Shown here piece by piece: positions 27,901-36,303 of a stretch of 64,000 bases of DNA (the stretch's first letter is position 1; the number at the start of each line of letters is the position of its first letter). This stretch comes from Trachythela sp. YZ-2020. Its lineage: Eukaryota > Cnidaria > Anthozoa > Malacalcyonacea > Clavulariidae. A program made the position numbers and the translations under genes. The stretch covers positions 7,961,001 to 8,025,000 of the forward strand of contig JADLSH010000369.1 in the NCBI GenBank assembly GCA_016169945.1. Direction: 5' to 3'. Below the pieces are notes generated by a model. That model saw nothing but the letters and a program-made list of their open reading frames with translations, was not told the origin of the DNA and did no database searches.

Positions 27901-30900
27901 AAAGAATATAAGATTTATTAATTCTCCTGGTTGGAACGTTCAATTGAAATAAACTTCAGCAACTATATACTATATAAGATGGAATAGGGCATCTCTAAGC
28001 CCTCCTTAGTGAGCCAACGAACCTGCTATGCAGGTGTAGCAATCGACCACTGAATTCCAGAAACCAGTTGCCAAGAACTAGTTACAAATTGATGTAGTTG
28101 ATTGACAAAAAGAAATACAAAGCGCTCTTCTGATAAATGCCAACATTTCATTTCACTTTTTCCTACCTCACAGTCACTGGTTTAGACACCATACCATCCG
28201 ATACAGAAATTCCAACTTTCGCGTTTCCTTCATTTTCCTTCACGTTGTAGGCAGGTTGAGTAAAGTTAATGACGACTGTTAACGGGTAAAAGAAAAACAG
28301 GAAATTCAACATATCTCAATATCTTCAGAATATCTGCAATAATGATCTAGGAAATTATATATTGTGTGAACTAAACAAGGAATAAAAACATTTTTTACTT
28401 CCTACTTAATAGACACTTTCAAGAAATATAAGAAAAAGTTCCTACGACAAATAACATCTTGTAAACTCAAGAAATGGATTATTTGAAACAACGCACAGAA
28501 TTCACGATGATATTTCCACTTTACTTCGAAATCATTATCAATTATATCCACAAACCTTTGCTACGAAGCAGTGCGTGCATATGACCGCTTCGTACGACAC
28601 TTAGTGACGATAATGATTGCTGATTTTGAGTTTCCAAGATGCAAGAGTATGTTTCTATAACGATTGCAAACCGATTGCAAACCCAGTTCTACAAACTGCA
28701 TTATTAACAGAACAAAAGCGGAAGATTATTTACCATCATTGTCAATTATATTCACTGAGGAAGGTTCCCCTAATATTGCAGGTGAGGCAGACGCCAATGA
28801 CAAAACAAAATTCTCTGTAGATTCAACACGCTGGTCGTCCACTAGGTCAATTGCAATTGTTTTTTGGGTTTCGCCTAGCTGGAATGTCACATTCTGAACG
28901 GTGGCAAAGAAATCATCATTGTCTGCTGTAGCTGGGCTTGGATGAATACTAAAATGGATTTAAAATATGCTTTTTGATTTTTTCTTGTTTAAAAAAAAAT
29001 TATTTGAATTCTGACAATAGTTTACAGTTACATTGCAATCAATACAGTTATAGATATATGTGATCTCTTTCTTGTAAACTGAACTTCAACTAACCGGAAA
29101 ATTAACTAACCGATTGCGGAAGCCAGGCAAATCGCAATCGCCAAGCGCACAAATTTAGACCGCGAAGCGAACGAACTACACGCGCAAACCGAACGAACAA
29201 CACCCTTGAACCGCACAAACTAAACCTATGCACCAAACGAAGTACATCCGGGTACCGAATAAACTACATCCGGACTGATGTTAATTGCTAATTTGAAGTG
29301 TTTTAATGGTGTTATATAATTCAACAATAAGTCCTGGGCCGGTTGTATTAAAAAAGTTGTTAAAGTTAACTATATAGTTAGTGCGAATGTTAACAAATCT
29401 GAATAGCGTATTTTAGACTTAACTACTGTTTAACTACGAAACGGTATAGTTAAAAAGTATAGTTATGGAAGAGGGCAATAGCATGAGTGTTTCGAGACAT
29501 TCCTAATGCAACATACAAGCTTAGGTCTCAATGACTTTGGAAATGTGGCAAGTGTCCAAACACTTAACATCCACTACAAAACGCACCTTACGGTGAGAGG
29601 GGCAATCACTTTACCCTTTGTGACAGATATACCAACAACCGCTTTGCCATCTTCATTCGCATCGTAAGAAGATTGAGTAAAGTTAATCATAGGTGGATCT
29701 AATAAAATGAAAGATCGAATCAATGAACGTGAAAATATTTTACGCAATATATACATAGTATGGACGGGAACGAAGGCGAGTAGTTATATATCAACACGGA
29801 CGCGAATGCTGTACATATAGCTTGTGATTCGTCTTAATGAAAACGTTCGTATTCTTCAATAATCTTAAAGACATGAATGGTGTTTTGGTGGGGGAATAAA
29901 CTCATAGTTTATGTCTCTCAGCAGGTATCAGATATACAAGCACCTTCATGGTCATGAAACGATCCTTAAGCCCGAACGTCGCCACACGAATATATCAAGC
30001 GAATCGAAAAATAAATTCAGTAATGTAATAGACAATTTGCATTATAGACTAAATTTTGTTCTAGGCAAGGAAAAGGGAAACAATCACAACAGCTACAAAG
30101 AACATAATAAGATTAGTAAAATTGCAAAGTTTGGTTTGTTAAATGTTGTATGTATAATCAAAAATATAGCCTTGCAAAGTTTGCAAATAATTTTTTGTTT
30201 TTTGTTATTATTGGGAACACATTTCGGCCAAATGTGGTAGGAATTTCCGCACGTAATACAAAAGTTACCAAATTTGCAAACTTTGCAAGGCTATATTTTC
30301 CGCATTTTACAACATTTCGCAACCAAACTTTGCAATTTTACTAATTTTAGTATGTTCTTTCCGGCAATATATTTTTTTGCCTAGATAAAAAATTAGTCTA
30401 TAATGCAAATTGTCTATTGGATGGCAACAAAATTGCTGCAAAAATACCTTTCTACCTTTTCGTGGCGATTCCTGCCGCTATCCTATTACTGCATTGCTGA
30501 ATATTCTTTTTGATTCGCTTTGCCTTTGGGCGAAAATAATTGCCTAATGGAAATAGCCTTTACTGGCTTGTTCTATAAAGTGCTTTGTTTTAAAGTACTA
30601 TAGCAGTAAGAGAATATGTGAAAACCTACAGCAAAACCTAGGGCGCAGCAATAATATGACAAACATCAATCAGTCTTACCTACGACTTGTTGGCAGATGG
30701 AAGCTGCAATTTTAGTTGCACTTTCTTGCAATTCAGAGAAGGAGCTTAACATAATTACATTCTCCTCGCCACCCGCGATATCCAAAAGTTGTTTTCTTTT
30801 TACTGAATCTCCAATACCCACAGCAAATACGACAACGCCTCGTTCTCTCAGTCTATTCGCTGCTTCACGGAGTGGTATCAAATCATTGACATCCTTCGTT

Positions 30901-32668
30901 GTCTGTTCCCCATCCGTAAACAATATTGCTATCTTCTTAGCATCCTCTCGAATACCGAATTTCGTAGTAAACAGCTCAGTATTGGCAACATGAAGACCCA
31001 GGTCAATGCGAGTGAGGTCTTGATGATGTGGCATTTTCCACAACATTTGAAATAATTTTCTGATGTTCGCATGCTTACCAAAGCCCGTATGTACTTCAGC
31101 TTTCTTACTGTACAATACTACACCAATGTGCGTCACACCAGGCTGGAATCCCATGTATACTGCAATACCTTTTATAAAGTTCTTCATATTTATATATCCT
31201 GAATGGCTTATACTTCCAGAGGAGTCCACAATGAAGCCAACATCTACCTTATTTCTGCAAATAGCTAAGGAGCCTATAGTGAGAGATAAAAATCATGTTA
31301 AAACCCTGGGCAAAAAGAAAACAGTGTCGTGGGAACAATGTTCCCTTTGTTCCTGCCGAAGGTGGAACTGACAGGAAACATTGTTTTCACAAAAAAATCA
31401 CACTTGCAAAACATATGCTTTGATCTGAATTTCTTGGAAAGCATCTGGGTTAGGATGGGCCGGTTTCATAGGTTAAGATTAAAGTTAACATTTGGCGAGG
31501 ATTTGGGTTCCGATTAGGGTTAAAATTTGGTTAGGTTTTGGGTTAAGAATAGAGTAGGATAAGTATAGGGTTAGAATGAGAGTTAGGATTAGGAGGACTG
31601 GGTTTAGGATTGCAAGGGTTAGGGAGTCATTGTATATTATGTATTTTGGCTGTTAATATGGAAATAAAATTCATGTACCGCGTTCTTACCAAGGTGATCT
31701 ATTTTACAAATGTCACTTGCAATATTTACAGCCACGGCATCCAAATCTTTAAATACATCAACCTGATAAAGATATTCACTCTCATTCTTCACCATGAGCC
31801 CGAGCTCATCACGTGAAACTCCATCACCCACCCCAACAACAGACACGTAAACACCCATATCATGAAGATCTTTAGCTCTGCTTTGTAACACATTTCTATC
31901 TCCGTTTGTCTGTTGTCCGTTGGTCACAACCACCACAACCCGCGGTAGAAAATTTCGTACGCCATTTTCAATTGTAAAGACCCGATCTTTAACCAAACTA
32001 AGACCTCTATCCAAACTCCAAGCTCCTCCTAACGGTTTTACAGAATTATCCACAGCCACAGGAAATTTTTTTCCATTTGCACCGAATTTTTGTAAACCTA
32101 TTGCGACACGGACCTGAGTTCCCGCCAAGATAACTGACATGTGACTAGCATGGGGTGCCACCTTAAAAGCATTTGCTAGTCTTTTTAAGAAATTCTTTAT
32201 TTCAGGTAAATCGCTGGGTGATAAATTATCAGAGACATCAATCACTGCAGCAATTTCCATTGGTGTGTTACATTTGCCTAGAAAGTAATGTGGAAAATAT
32301 AATTTTAATATAAAGGAATCTTTTTCGACAGATGCAGGGAATCATCGCACCATACAAAAATGTTTGTTCCCAACTTGTTAACAAGTTGTTACAGAACTAG
32401 CAGACAGTACAAGGGAGTCACAAGTTGTAACAATGTTGATAAAGTAACAACATTGTTACAACTTGTTGACAAACCTGTTGCGAACACTTCTTGCATGTTG
32501 ACAAGATGGGCGATTTTTACGCGTGTAACTTTTATAGATATCTTTTAGCATTAACAACGATGTCTAAAGAGTAAAACTATACTATATTTCGAATTTAATA
32601 TATCGTTTACCAGCAGCTTCAAGAATACCACCAAGCAAAAATATGCAAGCGATTATTCTCACATCCAT
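297..32668 (-). CDS. Giant secreted VWA-EGF-Calx-beta mosaic protein (start present, 3' end beyond window)
   Basis: Exons were assembled by hand from GT-AG junctions and frame. Gene order is signal peptide, VWA1, VWA2, Calx-beta 1 and 2, one EGF, Calx-beta 3, then repeated VWA / EGF x4 / Calx-beta units, then Calx-beta 11 and 12. The last visible exon (297-523) ends in a splice donor, so the gene continues past base 1. VWA domains are ligand-binding folds with a metal-ion site, EGF modules are disulfide-rich spacers, and Calx-beta domains are calcium-binding beta-sandwiches; together they imply an extracellular adhesion or matrix protein. No transmembrane segment is visible in the part present. 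Calx-beta plus VWA recalls sponge aggregation-factor proteins and other metazoan adhesion proteins, but that resemblance is inference and I do not assign a name. Several array exons are frameshifted, so either the gene is partly decayed, damaged exons are skipped, or the assembly has errors. Confidence 0.85.
1205..1883 (-). CDS. Calx-beta domain 11 (two exons: 1766-1883 and 1205-1434)
   Basis: First half: V-P-P-L-P-V-I-K-F-T-Q-H-V-Y to E-P-V-I-I-R (118 nt). Second half: I-T-P-N-S-G-N-S-D-T-A-G-G to N-I-Q-D-D-D (230 nt). The outer borders are phase 1 and the inner border is phase 2. The pair is one copy of a 0.91-kb tandem duplication with domain 12. Its second half is also close to the Calx-beta 2 exon at 27633-27853. 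Confidence 0.82.
1973..2298 (+). mobile_element. Complete MITE with GGGACCGGTC terminal inverted repeats
   Basis: The left end gggaccggtcatagagtatg mirrors the right end catactttatgaccggtccc. TA is duplicated on both sides (1971-1972 and 2299-2300), as in Tc1/mariner-type insertions. The interior is rich in C/G runs and A+T tracts and has no coding capacity. The left flank is Calx-type intron and the right flank is array EGF intron. Confidence 0.85.
2416..4031 (-). CDS. Array unit 8: VWA10 and three EGFs, cut by MITE
   Basis: Exons: VWA 3414-4031 (618 nt, intact, full MIDAS); EGF D 3136-3261; EGF C 2772-2897; and an EGF at 2416-2535 of 120 nt. The last has a 6-nt in-frame deletion that removes two residues before the fourth Cys (G-P-G-T-C-T-C-N); all six cysteines remain. 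It starts like type A or C but ends G-K-I-C, so it looks like a hybrid. No Calx-beta pair of the array type follows. Instead the intron runs into the complete MITE at 1973-2298. Confidence 0.82.
4196..6085 (-). CDS. Array unit 7 without its VWA: three EGFs and Calx-beta 10
   Basis: Exons: EGF D 5960-6085 (D-I-C-G-S-A-E-D-D-C), C 5597-5722 (ends G-K-I-C), A 5233-5358 (T-P replaced by N-L after I-C-G), then Calx 5042-5150 and 4196-4422. The type-B EGF present in units 1 to 6 is absent. The unit is correspondingly shorter, by about one EGF exon plus intron (roughly 0.36 kb). All these exons are open. The VWA exon of this unit (6235-6978) is listed separately as a pseudo-exon. Confidence 0.82.
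6235..6978 (-). pseudogene. Decayed VWA9 exon of array unit 7
   Basis: The stretch is clearly homologous to the 618-nt VWA exons but is about 744 nt long and riddled with small insertions, deletions and short local duplications. Examples are the doubled gatacctgggca at 6230-6250 and the doubled aactt near 6350. No long frame survives. The segment coding for the start of the domain is present twice in degenerate tandem (about 6777-6867 and 6873-6965), which accounts for the extra length. Both MIDAS-coding copies are damaged. The boundaries are approximate. Confidence 0.8.
7142..10155 (-). CDS. Array unit 6: VWA8 (-1 frameshift), four EGFs, Calx-beta 9
   Basis: Exons: VWA 9539-10155; EGF D 9261-9386, C 8899-9024, B 8547-8672, A 8178-8303; Calx 7987-8095 and 7142-7368. 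The VWA exon is 617 nt: the same C run damaged in unit 5 has three C here (near 9739), shifting the frame at the same codon. The EGF and Calx exons are open and of standard length. Confidence 0.82.
10320..13326 (-). CDS. Array unit 5: VWA7 (-2 frameshift), four EGFs, Calx-beta 8
   Basis: Exons: VWA 12711-13326; EGF D 12433-12558, C 12070-12195, B 11725-11850, A 11358-11483; Calx 11167-11275 and 10320-10546. The VWA exon is 616 nt. The plus-strand C run that reads four C in intact copies (ataaccccttcg) has two C here near 12911, splitting the reading frame just after T-R-E-S-V-R-R. The remaining exons are standard length and open. Confidence 0.82.
13491..16504 (-). CDS. Array unit 4: VWA6 (+1 frameshift), four EGFs, Calx-beta 7
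   Basis: Exons: VWA 15886-16504; EGF D 15610-15735, C 15247-15372, B 14897-15022, A 14528-14653; Calx 14337-14445 and 13491-13717. The VWA exon is 619 nt instead of 618. Near 16004-16012 it has two extra bases, and one A is missing from the A run near 16030, so its last third is out of frame. The MIDAS half is intact. The EGF and Calx exons are open. Either a real lesion or a consensus error in a repeat. Confidence 0.82.
16669..19679 (-). CDS. Array unit 3: VWA5, four EGFs, Calx-beta 6 (fully open)
   Basis: Exons: VWA 19062-19679; EGF D 18784-18909, C 18421-18546, B 18069-18194, A 17705-17830; Calx 17514-17622 and 16669-16895. All lengths match the array standard (618, 4 x 126, 109, 227 nt) and all frames are open, so this unit is the best reference copy. 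The MIDAS motifs D-R-S-G-S and T-D-G-E-Q-T are intact. EGF types A to D differ from each other at a few residues but keep all six cysteines. Confidence 0.87.
19843..22858 (-). CDS. Array unit 2: VWA4, four EGFs, Calx-beta 5 (one EGF frameshifted)
   Basis: Exons: VWA 22241-22858 (intact, one D-to-H change giving F-F-H-R-Q-M); EGF D 21964-22088; C 21601-21726; B 21249-21374; A 20880-21005; Calx 20689-20797 and 19843-20069. EGF D is 125 nt instead of 126: one T is missing from the T run within the G-K-T-C codons, so the last Cys is lost and the frame shifts. The exon has phase 1 on both sides, so skipping it would keep the frame. Everything else in the unit is open. Confidence 0.84.
23023..26036 (-). 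CDS. Array unit 1: VWA3, four EGFs, Calx-beta 4 (all open)
   Basis: Exons in gene order: VWA 25419-26036 (618 nt); EGF D 25141-25266, C 24778-24903, B 24426-24551, A 24057-24182 (126 nt each); Calx halves 23869-23974 and 23023-23249. The VWA has the full MIDAS set: V-L-D-R-S-G-S, T in R-T-K-T-H-R-G-L, and V-I-T-D-G-E-Q-T. EGF D starts V-T-D-I-C-G-T-A-E-D-D-C; C, B and A start E-I-K-I-C-G-T-P. The Calx first half lacks one codon relative to other units (in frame). EGF B uses a slightly different donor context (GAAA followed by GTAAGA), still phase 1. No frameshift in this unit. Confidence 0.86.
26201..27363 (-). CDS. Leading EGF (type A, 27238-27363) plus Calx-beta domain 3 (27047-27155, 26201-26427)
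   Basis: This is the first element of the array in gene order, and a partial unit: only the last EGF and the Calx-beta pair are present, without VWA or the other three EGFs. The EGF has six cysteines in the pattern I-C-G, D-C, T-C, Y-S-C, C-N-E-G-Y, R-T-C. Calx first half: V-I-V-E-F-T-K-K-I-Y. Second half: S-V-T-T-S-P-K-T-A-G to V-I-E-D-N-D. All junctions are GT-AG, with phase 1 outside and phase 2 inside the Calx pair. The high end of this block is cut by the truncated MITE, which explains the missing exons. Confidence 0.83.
27486..27612 (+). mobile_element. Truncated copy of the same MITE
   Basis: It starts gggaccggtcataaagtatg and follows the complete copy at 1973 up to cccctcaaaggtgatgaaa, where homology ends without a right terminal repeat. 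The left flank (gatcaactcaata) is array EGF intron; the right flank (caaaattctcaaaatagct) matches the Calx-type intron at 1187-1204. It has the same orientation as the complete copy. Confidence 0.85.
27633..28275 (-). CDS. Calx-beta domain 2 (two exons: 28167-28275 and 27633-27853)
   Basis: The first half reads V-V-I-N-F-T-Q-P-A-Y and ends with V-T-V-R. The second half has T-F-Q-P-G-E-T-G-P-K, D-D-A-D-D-E-P-T-E-K-F-T-L-S-L and ends N-I-Q-D-D-D-G. The second-half exon is very close in sequence to the exons at 1205-1434 and 297-523 at the other end of the gene, and that similarity continues into the intron on the low side. The intron below it abuts the truncated MITE at 27486-27612. Confidence 0.82.
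28734..29698 (-). CDS. Calx-beta domain 1 (two exons: 29587-29698 and 28734-28948)
   Basis: The first half starts D-P-P-M-I-N-F-T-Q and ends L-T-V-R. The second half contains T-F-Q-L-G-E-T, an acidic stretch, then F-V-L-S-L and the terminal I-I-D-N-D typical of Calx-beta domains. The internal intron is phase 2 and both outer borders are phase 1, so the two-exon pair is a symmetric module. Both exons are open and in frame. Exon lengths are 112 and 215 nt. Confidence 0.82.
30027..30418. mobile_element. Foldback element in the mosaic-gene intron
   Basis: The left end aatagacaatttgcattata is mirrored by tataatgcaaattgtctatt at the right end. Further matching blocks such as gattagtaaaattgcaaag mirror around a centre near 30220. 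Nearly the whole 392 bases form an imperfect hairpin. No coding potential and no clear target duplication were seen. Confidence 0.8.
30680..31273 (-). CDS. VWA domain 2 exon, complete MIDAS
   Basis: This 594-nt exon has phase 1 at both ends (197 full codons). The MIDAS motifs are all visible: D-S-S-G-S near residue 15, a Thr in D-L-T-R-I-D-L-G-L, and F-T-D-G-E-Q-T. The domain starts after a Cys and ends with a Cys (I-C-Q-Q-V-V), the usual extracellular arrangement. It is single copy in this window and not part of the tandem array. The 900-base intron below it (29699-30679) contains a large foldback element. Confidence 0.87.
31450..31625 (+). repeat. Degenerate GTTAGG-type simple repeat
   Basis: Irregular recurrence of gttagg, ggttaagat, gattagggttaa and agggttagg fills this intron stretch. 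It looks like decayed interstitial telomere-like or simple-sequence DNA. A shorter related stretch lies at about 36870-36965. Confidence 0.6.
31690..32277 (-). CDS. VWA domain 1 exon, degenerate MIDAS
   Basis: This single 588-nt exon has phase 1 at both ends (195 full codons) and encodes a whole VWA fold from C-N-T-P-M-E-I-A-A-V-I-D to a terminal D-I-C-K. The expected DxSxS motif reads D-V-S-D-N, the later Asp of T-D-G is replaced (V-T-N-G-Q-Q-T), and the middle segment is G-G-A-W-S-L-D-R-G-L. The metal-ion-dependent adhesion site is therefore incomplete, and this domain may be structural rather than metal-binding. It is divergent in sequence from the array VWA copies and from VWA2. Confidence 0.85.
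32340..32500. repeat. Hairpin cluster of AACTTGTTAACAA type
   Basis: A perfect 18-bp stem (caagttgtaacaatgttg with its complement, 32421-32438 and 32448-32465) sits inside a run of related words such as aacttgttaacaagttgtta. The same words recur at 34414-34732. Confidence 0.7.
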
Positions 32669-32682
32669 TTTGCCTTGTCGAA
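32611..32682 (-). CDS. Exon with start codon and signal peptide of the mosaic gene
   Basis: The ATG is at 32668-32666 in a favourable context (AAAATGG). It opens MDVRIIACIFLLGGILEAAG, a short basic start, a hydrophobic core and small residues suited to signal-peptidase cleavage. The exon ends with a GTAAAC donor in phase 1 (coding part 32611-32668, 58 nt). Immediately upstream, a T-rich tract ending in GCAG at 32683-32686 looks like a splice acceptor, so a non-coding 5' exon probably precedes it. The phase-1 junction reads correctly into the VWA1 exon (split Gly codon). Confidence 0.75.
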
Positions 32683-32737
32683 CTGCAAAAAAATACAAAT
32701 GAAACAAAAATTAAAAGAGAAAGAAAATCATTTTCTA

Positions 32738-33104
32738 AAGGCATGGTGGAAAAGACAGAGTACGGAGTACGGAGTCTATCAAAAAGTCTGTCTTTACGAT
32801 AGGCAATCGATTTTTTCCACTTTATGGAGGAATAAAATGGAAAACGAGGAGTCTGTCAAAAAAGTCCTCCTGAAAGCTTAATATTTGTTTTAACTAGACT
32901 CTGTCTTTTCCACTCTATGGAGGGATAAAAATCTGACAAAAAACGAATGCTAAGCTTTCAGAAACACTTTTTTGACTCCGTCTTTCCACTTTATCCCCCC
33001 ATCATCGATTGCCTACGGCCTACCGTAAAGAAAGACTTTTTGATAGACTCCGTACTCCGCACTCCGTTCTCGCACTGCGTCTTTTCCGCCATTCCTTTCC
33101 TAAA
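32738..33104. mobile_element. Foldback element just upstream of the mosaic-gene start
   Basis: The left arm (ggtggaaaagacagagtacg, then ataggcaatcgat) is mirrored by the right arm (atcgattgcctacggcctac, then gcgtcttttccgccattcc). An inner pair, around gaggagtctgtcaaaaaagt and its mirror near 32960-32985, nests within it. It lies about 55 bp upstream of the exon carrying the start codon, so within the first intron or promoter. Confidence 0.75.
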
Positions 33105-35079
33105 AGCTTTTACCAGCTTTTACTGATTGATGGTGCAGACAACAGGTCAAATGAGCTTAGAATAGTTCAAGCAGCGAAACTATTTGACGTACAAACATAA
33201 AAACTTTTCAATGTTTGATGTTCTAAATAGTAACGAGATTTAATTATCCCCTATATATAACGTTGTTCTAATACGATCTCTCATGCAGTCTAAAAACACA
33301 ATGCGTCGTGAAAACAAGAGCGCAAGAGAAAGCCTACTAACTTTGATTCTCAGTATCAGTATTCAGAACGTTTACATACAGTGTAAAGAGAAATTTAACA
33401 AGGCCGGTTCAGCTACAACATCAGATTTCAATCCAATATATTAACTTGGAACTATTAGTACTTGCAGGTTAGAGGTGAGATATCGACACAATTTCAATTA
33501 ATTGCGTCCTAGCTAGTATCACGCAGTGCGGCATACCTCTCCAGAAAAGACAAAGAAGGGGCACCACCGCTCTATAATCATAGGCTGGCTTACACTATAT
33601 CGAAGTTTTTTTATCAAAGTATGATTAGGCATTTTTATAGTCTAAACTAGCCTAAAAGATATAGTAAAGGCTTCTTAGGGTCCATTTCTTAAAGAAATAG
33701 ACTGTCAGGAAAATATCCAGCGGTATTTCGGTAGTCCACAATGCCCCTGGTATTGACAGTATGTTAACAGTGCATTCTTCTAGATTTCAAAATATTTCGA
33801 TTCCTATACACAGAGATCGACGTCCTGCATTCTTATTTAAATAAAGTTCTCTCACTACAATAACATGCACTGAAGCACAGTAAGATCACGTGCTTTGAAA
33901 ATTACCACATGCGAATTATGTATAAACTTAGAATTGTTTTGTCACATAGTGTGTTTGTGAAATTTCCACCGTGCAGTTTTGAGTGAGAATTGAGTGATGC
34001 TATTTCAAGTGAGAATTACATTTTGACCAATAAAATCTAATACAGATATTTGACAAATATAATGACATTACTATGATATGCTATAGGCATCTGGATCAAT
34101 CTTGACGAAGGGCATACAGGTTTTTCTGTATTTTTCGAGTGGTTAATAAACCATTTGCAGAATTATTGGAGCGTACATTATTATTCACGCACATCCTCAA
34201 TTCCATTATTTTGAAAACAGGCAGAAATTTCAGACATTACGTAAGACCGAAAATTCATTAAAAATTAATGCTATGCGCATTATAATGCTACTCTACAGTA
34301 ATTCTGCTAATGTATGGTCTATAACCAACATAACATACGTTTTCATGTACAGTTACTTAGAACTTATATATATATATACCTCTCTACTCGACCACCACAA
34401 AAAAATCTCACATCTTGTAAACAACTCAACAACCCGCCGTCAACAAGTTGTCGCACCCCACTCCCCCAAGTTGTCAACAAGTATGGAACAACTTGTTAAC
34501 AAATTGTAACAATCTTGGTGGCATTAACAGACTTGTTACAAGGTTCTTCCAACAAGTCCGTTACATGCTTGATATAACAATATTGTTACAACCTTGAGTT
34601 GTCAACCTTGTAACATTGATTCTTGTTGTATCATGGCTGTGACAGACCTGTTAGAACAACCTTGTAGCAAGTCTGATAATGCCATCAAGCTTGTTACAAG
34701 TTGTTAACAGCTTGTTACAACAACTATATATAAGAAGATTTGAAGGATTTCTTCTTTATTTTATATTTATCAACCTTTTATCGTTTAAACCGGAGTAAAT
34801 ACGCGCCGCGCGAGCCAGTGGATCGAGATGTTCTTATGTTGCTATCCATATTGAGAATGAGAATTTAATTTTAAGGCTATCTATACTAATCCTGCAAGTG
34901 CTTCTCAAAGATTATTGACCACCAATTTTGAAAAGAAAACCATTTCCGCGCTGAACAAGTAACACTCTTTTTTTGCTTTAACACTTCTATTTTGTCGGCT
35001 ATATAATCGTGTCTATAAGGTCTAAGTTGTTCGATCGTCTGTTTAGGAAGTGTAAAGTCACATAATTAAAATTTATACA
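33105..35079. other. Intergenic, no gene seen; includes AACTTGTT hairpin cluster at 34414-34732
   Basis: No exon with acceptable splice sites and no long frame was recognised on either strand. The only structure is a cluster between 34414 and 34732 of short inverted words (caacaagttgt, acaacttgttaacaaattgt, tgttacaagttgttaacagc) related to the hairpins at 32340-32500. Confidence 0.6.
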
Positions 35080-35410
35080 TAATTACAGAATGATCACACT
35101 GGATGATCTTATATAGCACTAATGACAGGACTAGCATAATGACCTACTTACATCACATAAATTTGTCCGTCATCTACACTGTCCAAAATATATTTCATCA
35201 GAGAAAAGAGATGAGAAATATTAGTCTCAACGCCCATTATATCGTGTTGTTTAAGTCACCAAGAGACAAACAACAAATCTCTATGCTTGCAAGACAAATT
35301 CATCCTGGTAGAGTGCGAGAGTTTATGAATTATGAGGAAGCTACGAGCCGTCCTCATGGGTATTTTAACCAAAATGTTCCGTGTTGTTTAGTCGTAGATG
35401 ATGCAAGTAG
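35080..35410 (+). pseudogene. Decayed Polinton/Maverick packaging-ATPase fragment
   Basis: One frame carries a segment with N-L-S-V-I-Y, then V-Q-N-I-F-H-Q, then I-S-L-N-A-H-Y-I-V-L-F-K-S-P-R-D-K, then L-A-R-Q and later E-A-T-S-R-P-H-G-Y. This order is characteristic of the C-terminal half of the FtsK/HerA-type packaging ATPase of Polinton (Maverick) elements and related adintovirus-like elements. A Walker-B-like L-D-D-L lies just upstream at about 35098, in another frame with stops between. The end is also disrupted. No other Polinton gene (polymerase B, integrase, capsid) was recognised nearby, so this is an isolated relic. The family assignment rests on remembered motif order. Confidence 0.68.
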
Positions 35411-36303
35411 ATGATGCACGCTCAAACAAAGCTTGGCAAAATATATAGGGACGCTTAACTATTGTGACATATTTACAAAATATGCTGAACTCAGTAAAAT
35501 TATTGTTTGTTCGCCCAAACTTGCCTGAGCTTGTTCTGTGACGTCATTGCATATTAATGAGGGTTGAGAGGTCTCAAAGGAGTAGGACCGAGTTGCATAA
35601 TTAATGTTCATCCCCATATGCTAATGATGTTGCGCCGCCTCATATGATAATGCAAGTGCGCAGTCCCCTTTTATGTTAATGATGATGCGCTACCTCATGC
35701 GCCCCTCAAAAATCTGGTTCGAAAACTACCTACATTACTACTCATGCGGTAAGTGAAAGCGCGCTAACCGTATCTGTATCTCGTGCTCCCCGATCTTTTT
35801 ATAGAAACACATTCAGTGTAAACTTCGCCCTTGAAAATTACTAATCCTGCGCGGTTTTCAAAACAATAGTTTATGAAGCGGTGGTACATACATATCCAAA
35901 GTCTATAAATTAGCATAAGCTGCATACATCTATATATATTTTAATTACCGTATTTTTCCTGTGTTTGCCACAATATCACTTCATTAGGTTTTCTCCTATC
36001 GAAAGATCTTTAGTGCGTACACAGACTATGTTAGGACCTTTTATCTCCTTGTCCTGCAGACGAATGACGCGCATTAGAATGACGCGCAACTCTCATGTTG
36101 TACAATCCATCGACCACCTGTGAAGTATACTTTACTACCTTAGTGAACACTTGGTTTGTTGTTTTTATCAACATGCAACTATTTGTCAAAAGTGCAATTT
36201 ATAAACGCCAGCAGTTAAGAATCATGAGATAACATGCAGGACGTAAAGAAAATTCACTGTATCGGAAAGATACAGGGAGAATCTTGAGTCTGGGCGTGTG
36301 TTA
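35411..36303. other. Intergenic, nothing coding seen
   Basis: It contains two loosely similar blocks of the type atgctaatgatgttgcgccg (about 35618) and atgttaatgatgatgcgcta (about 35673), a short local repeat. No gene is recognised. Confidence 0.5.
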
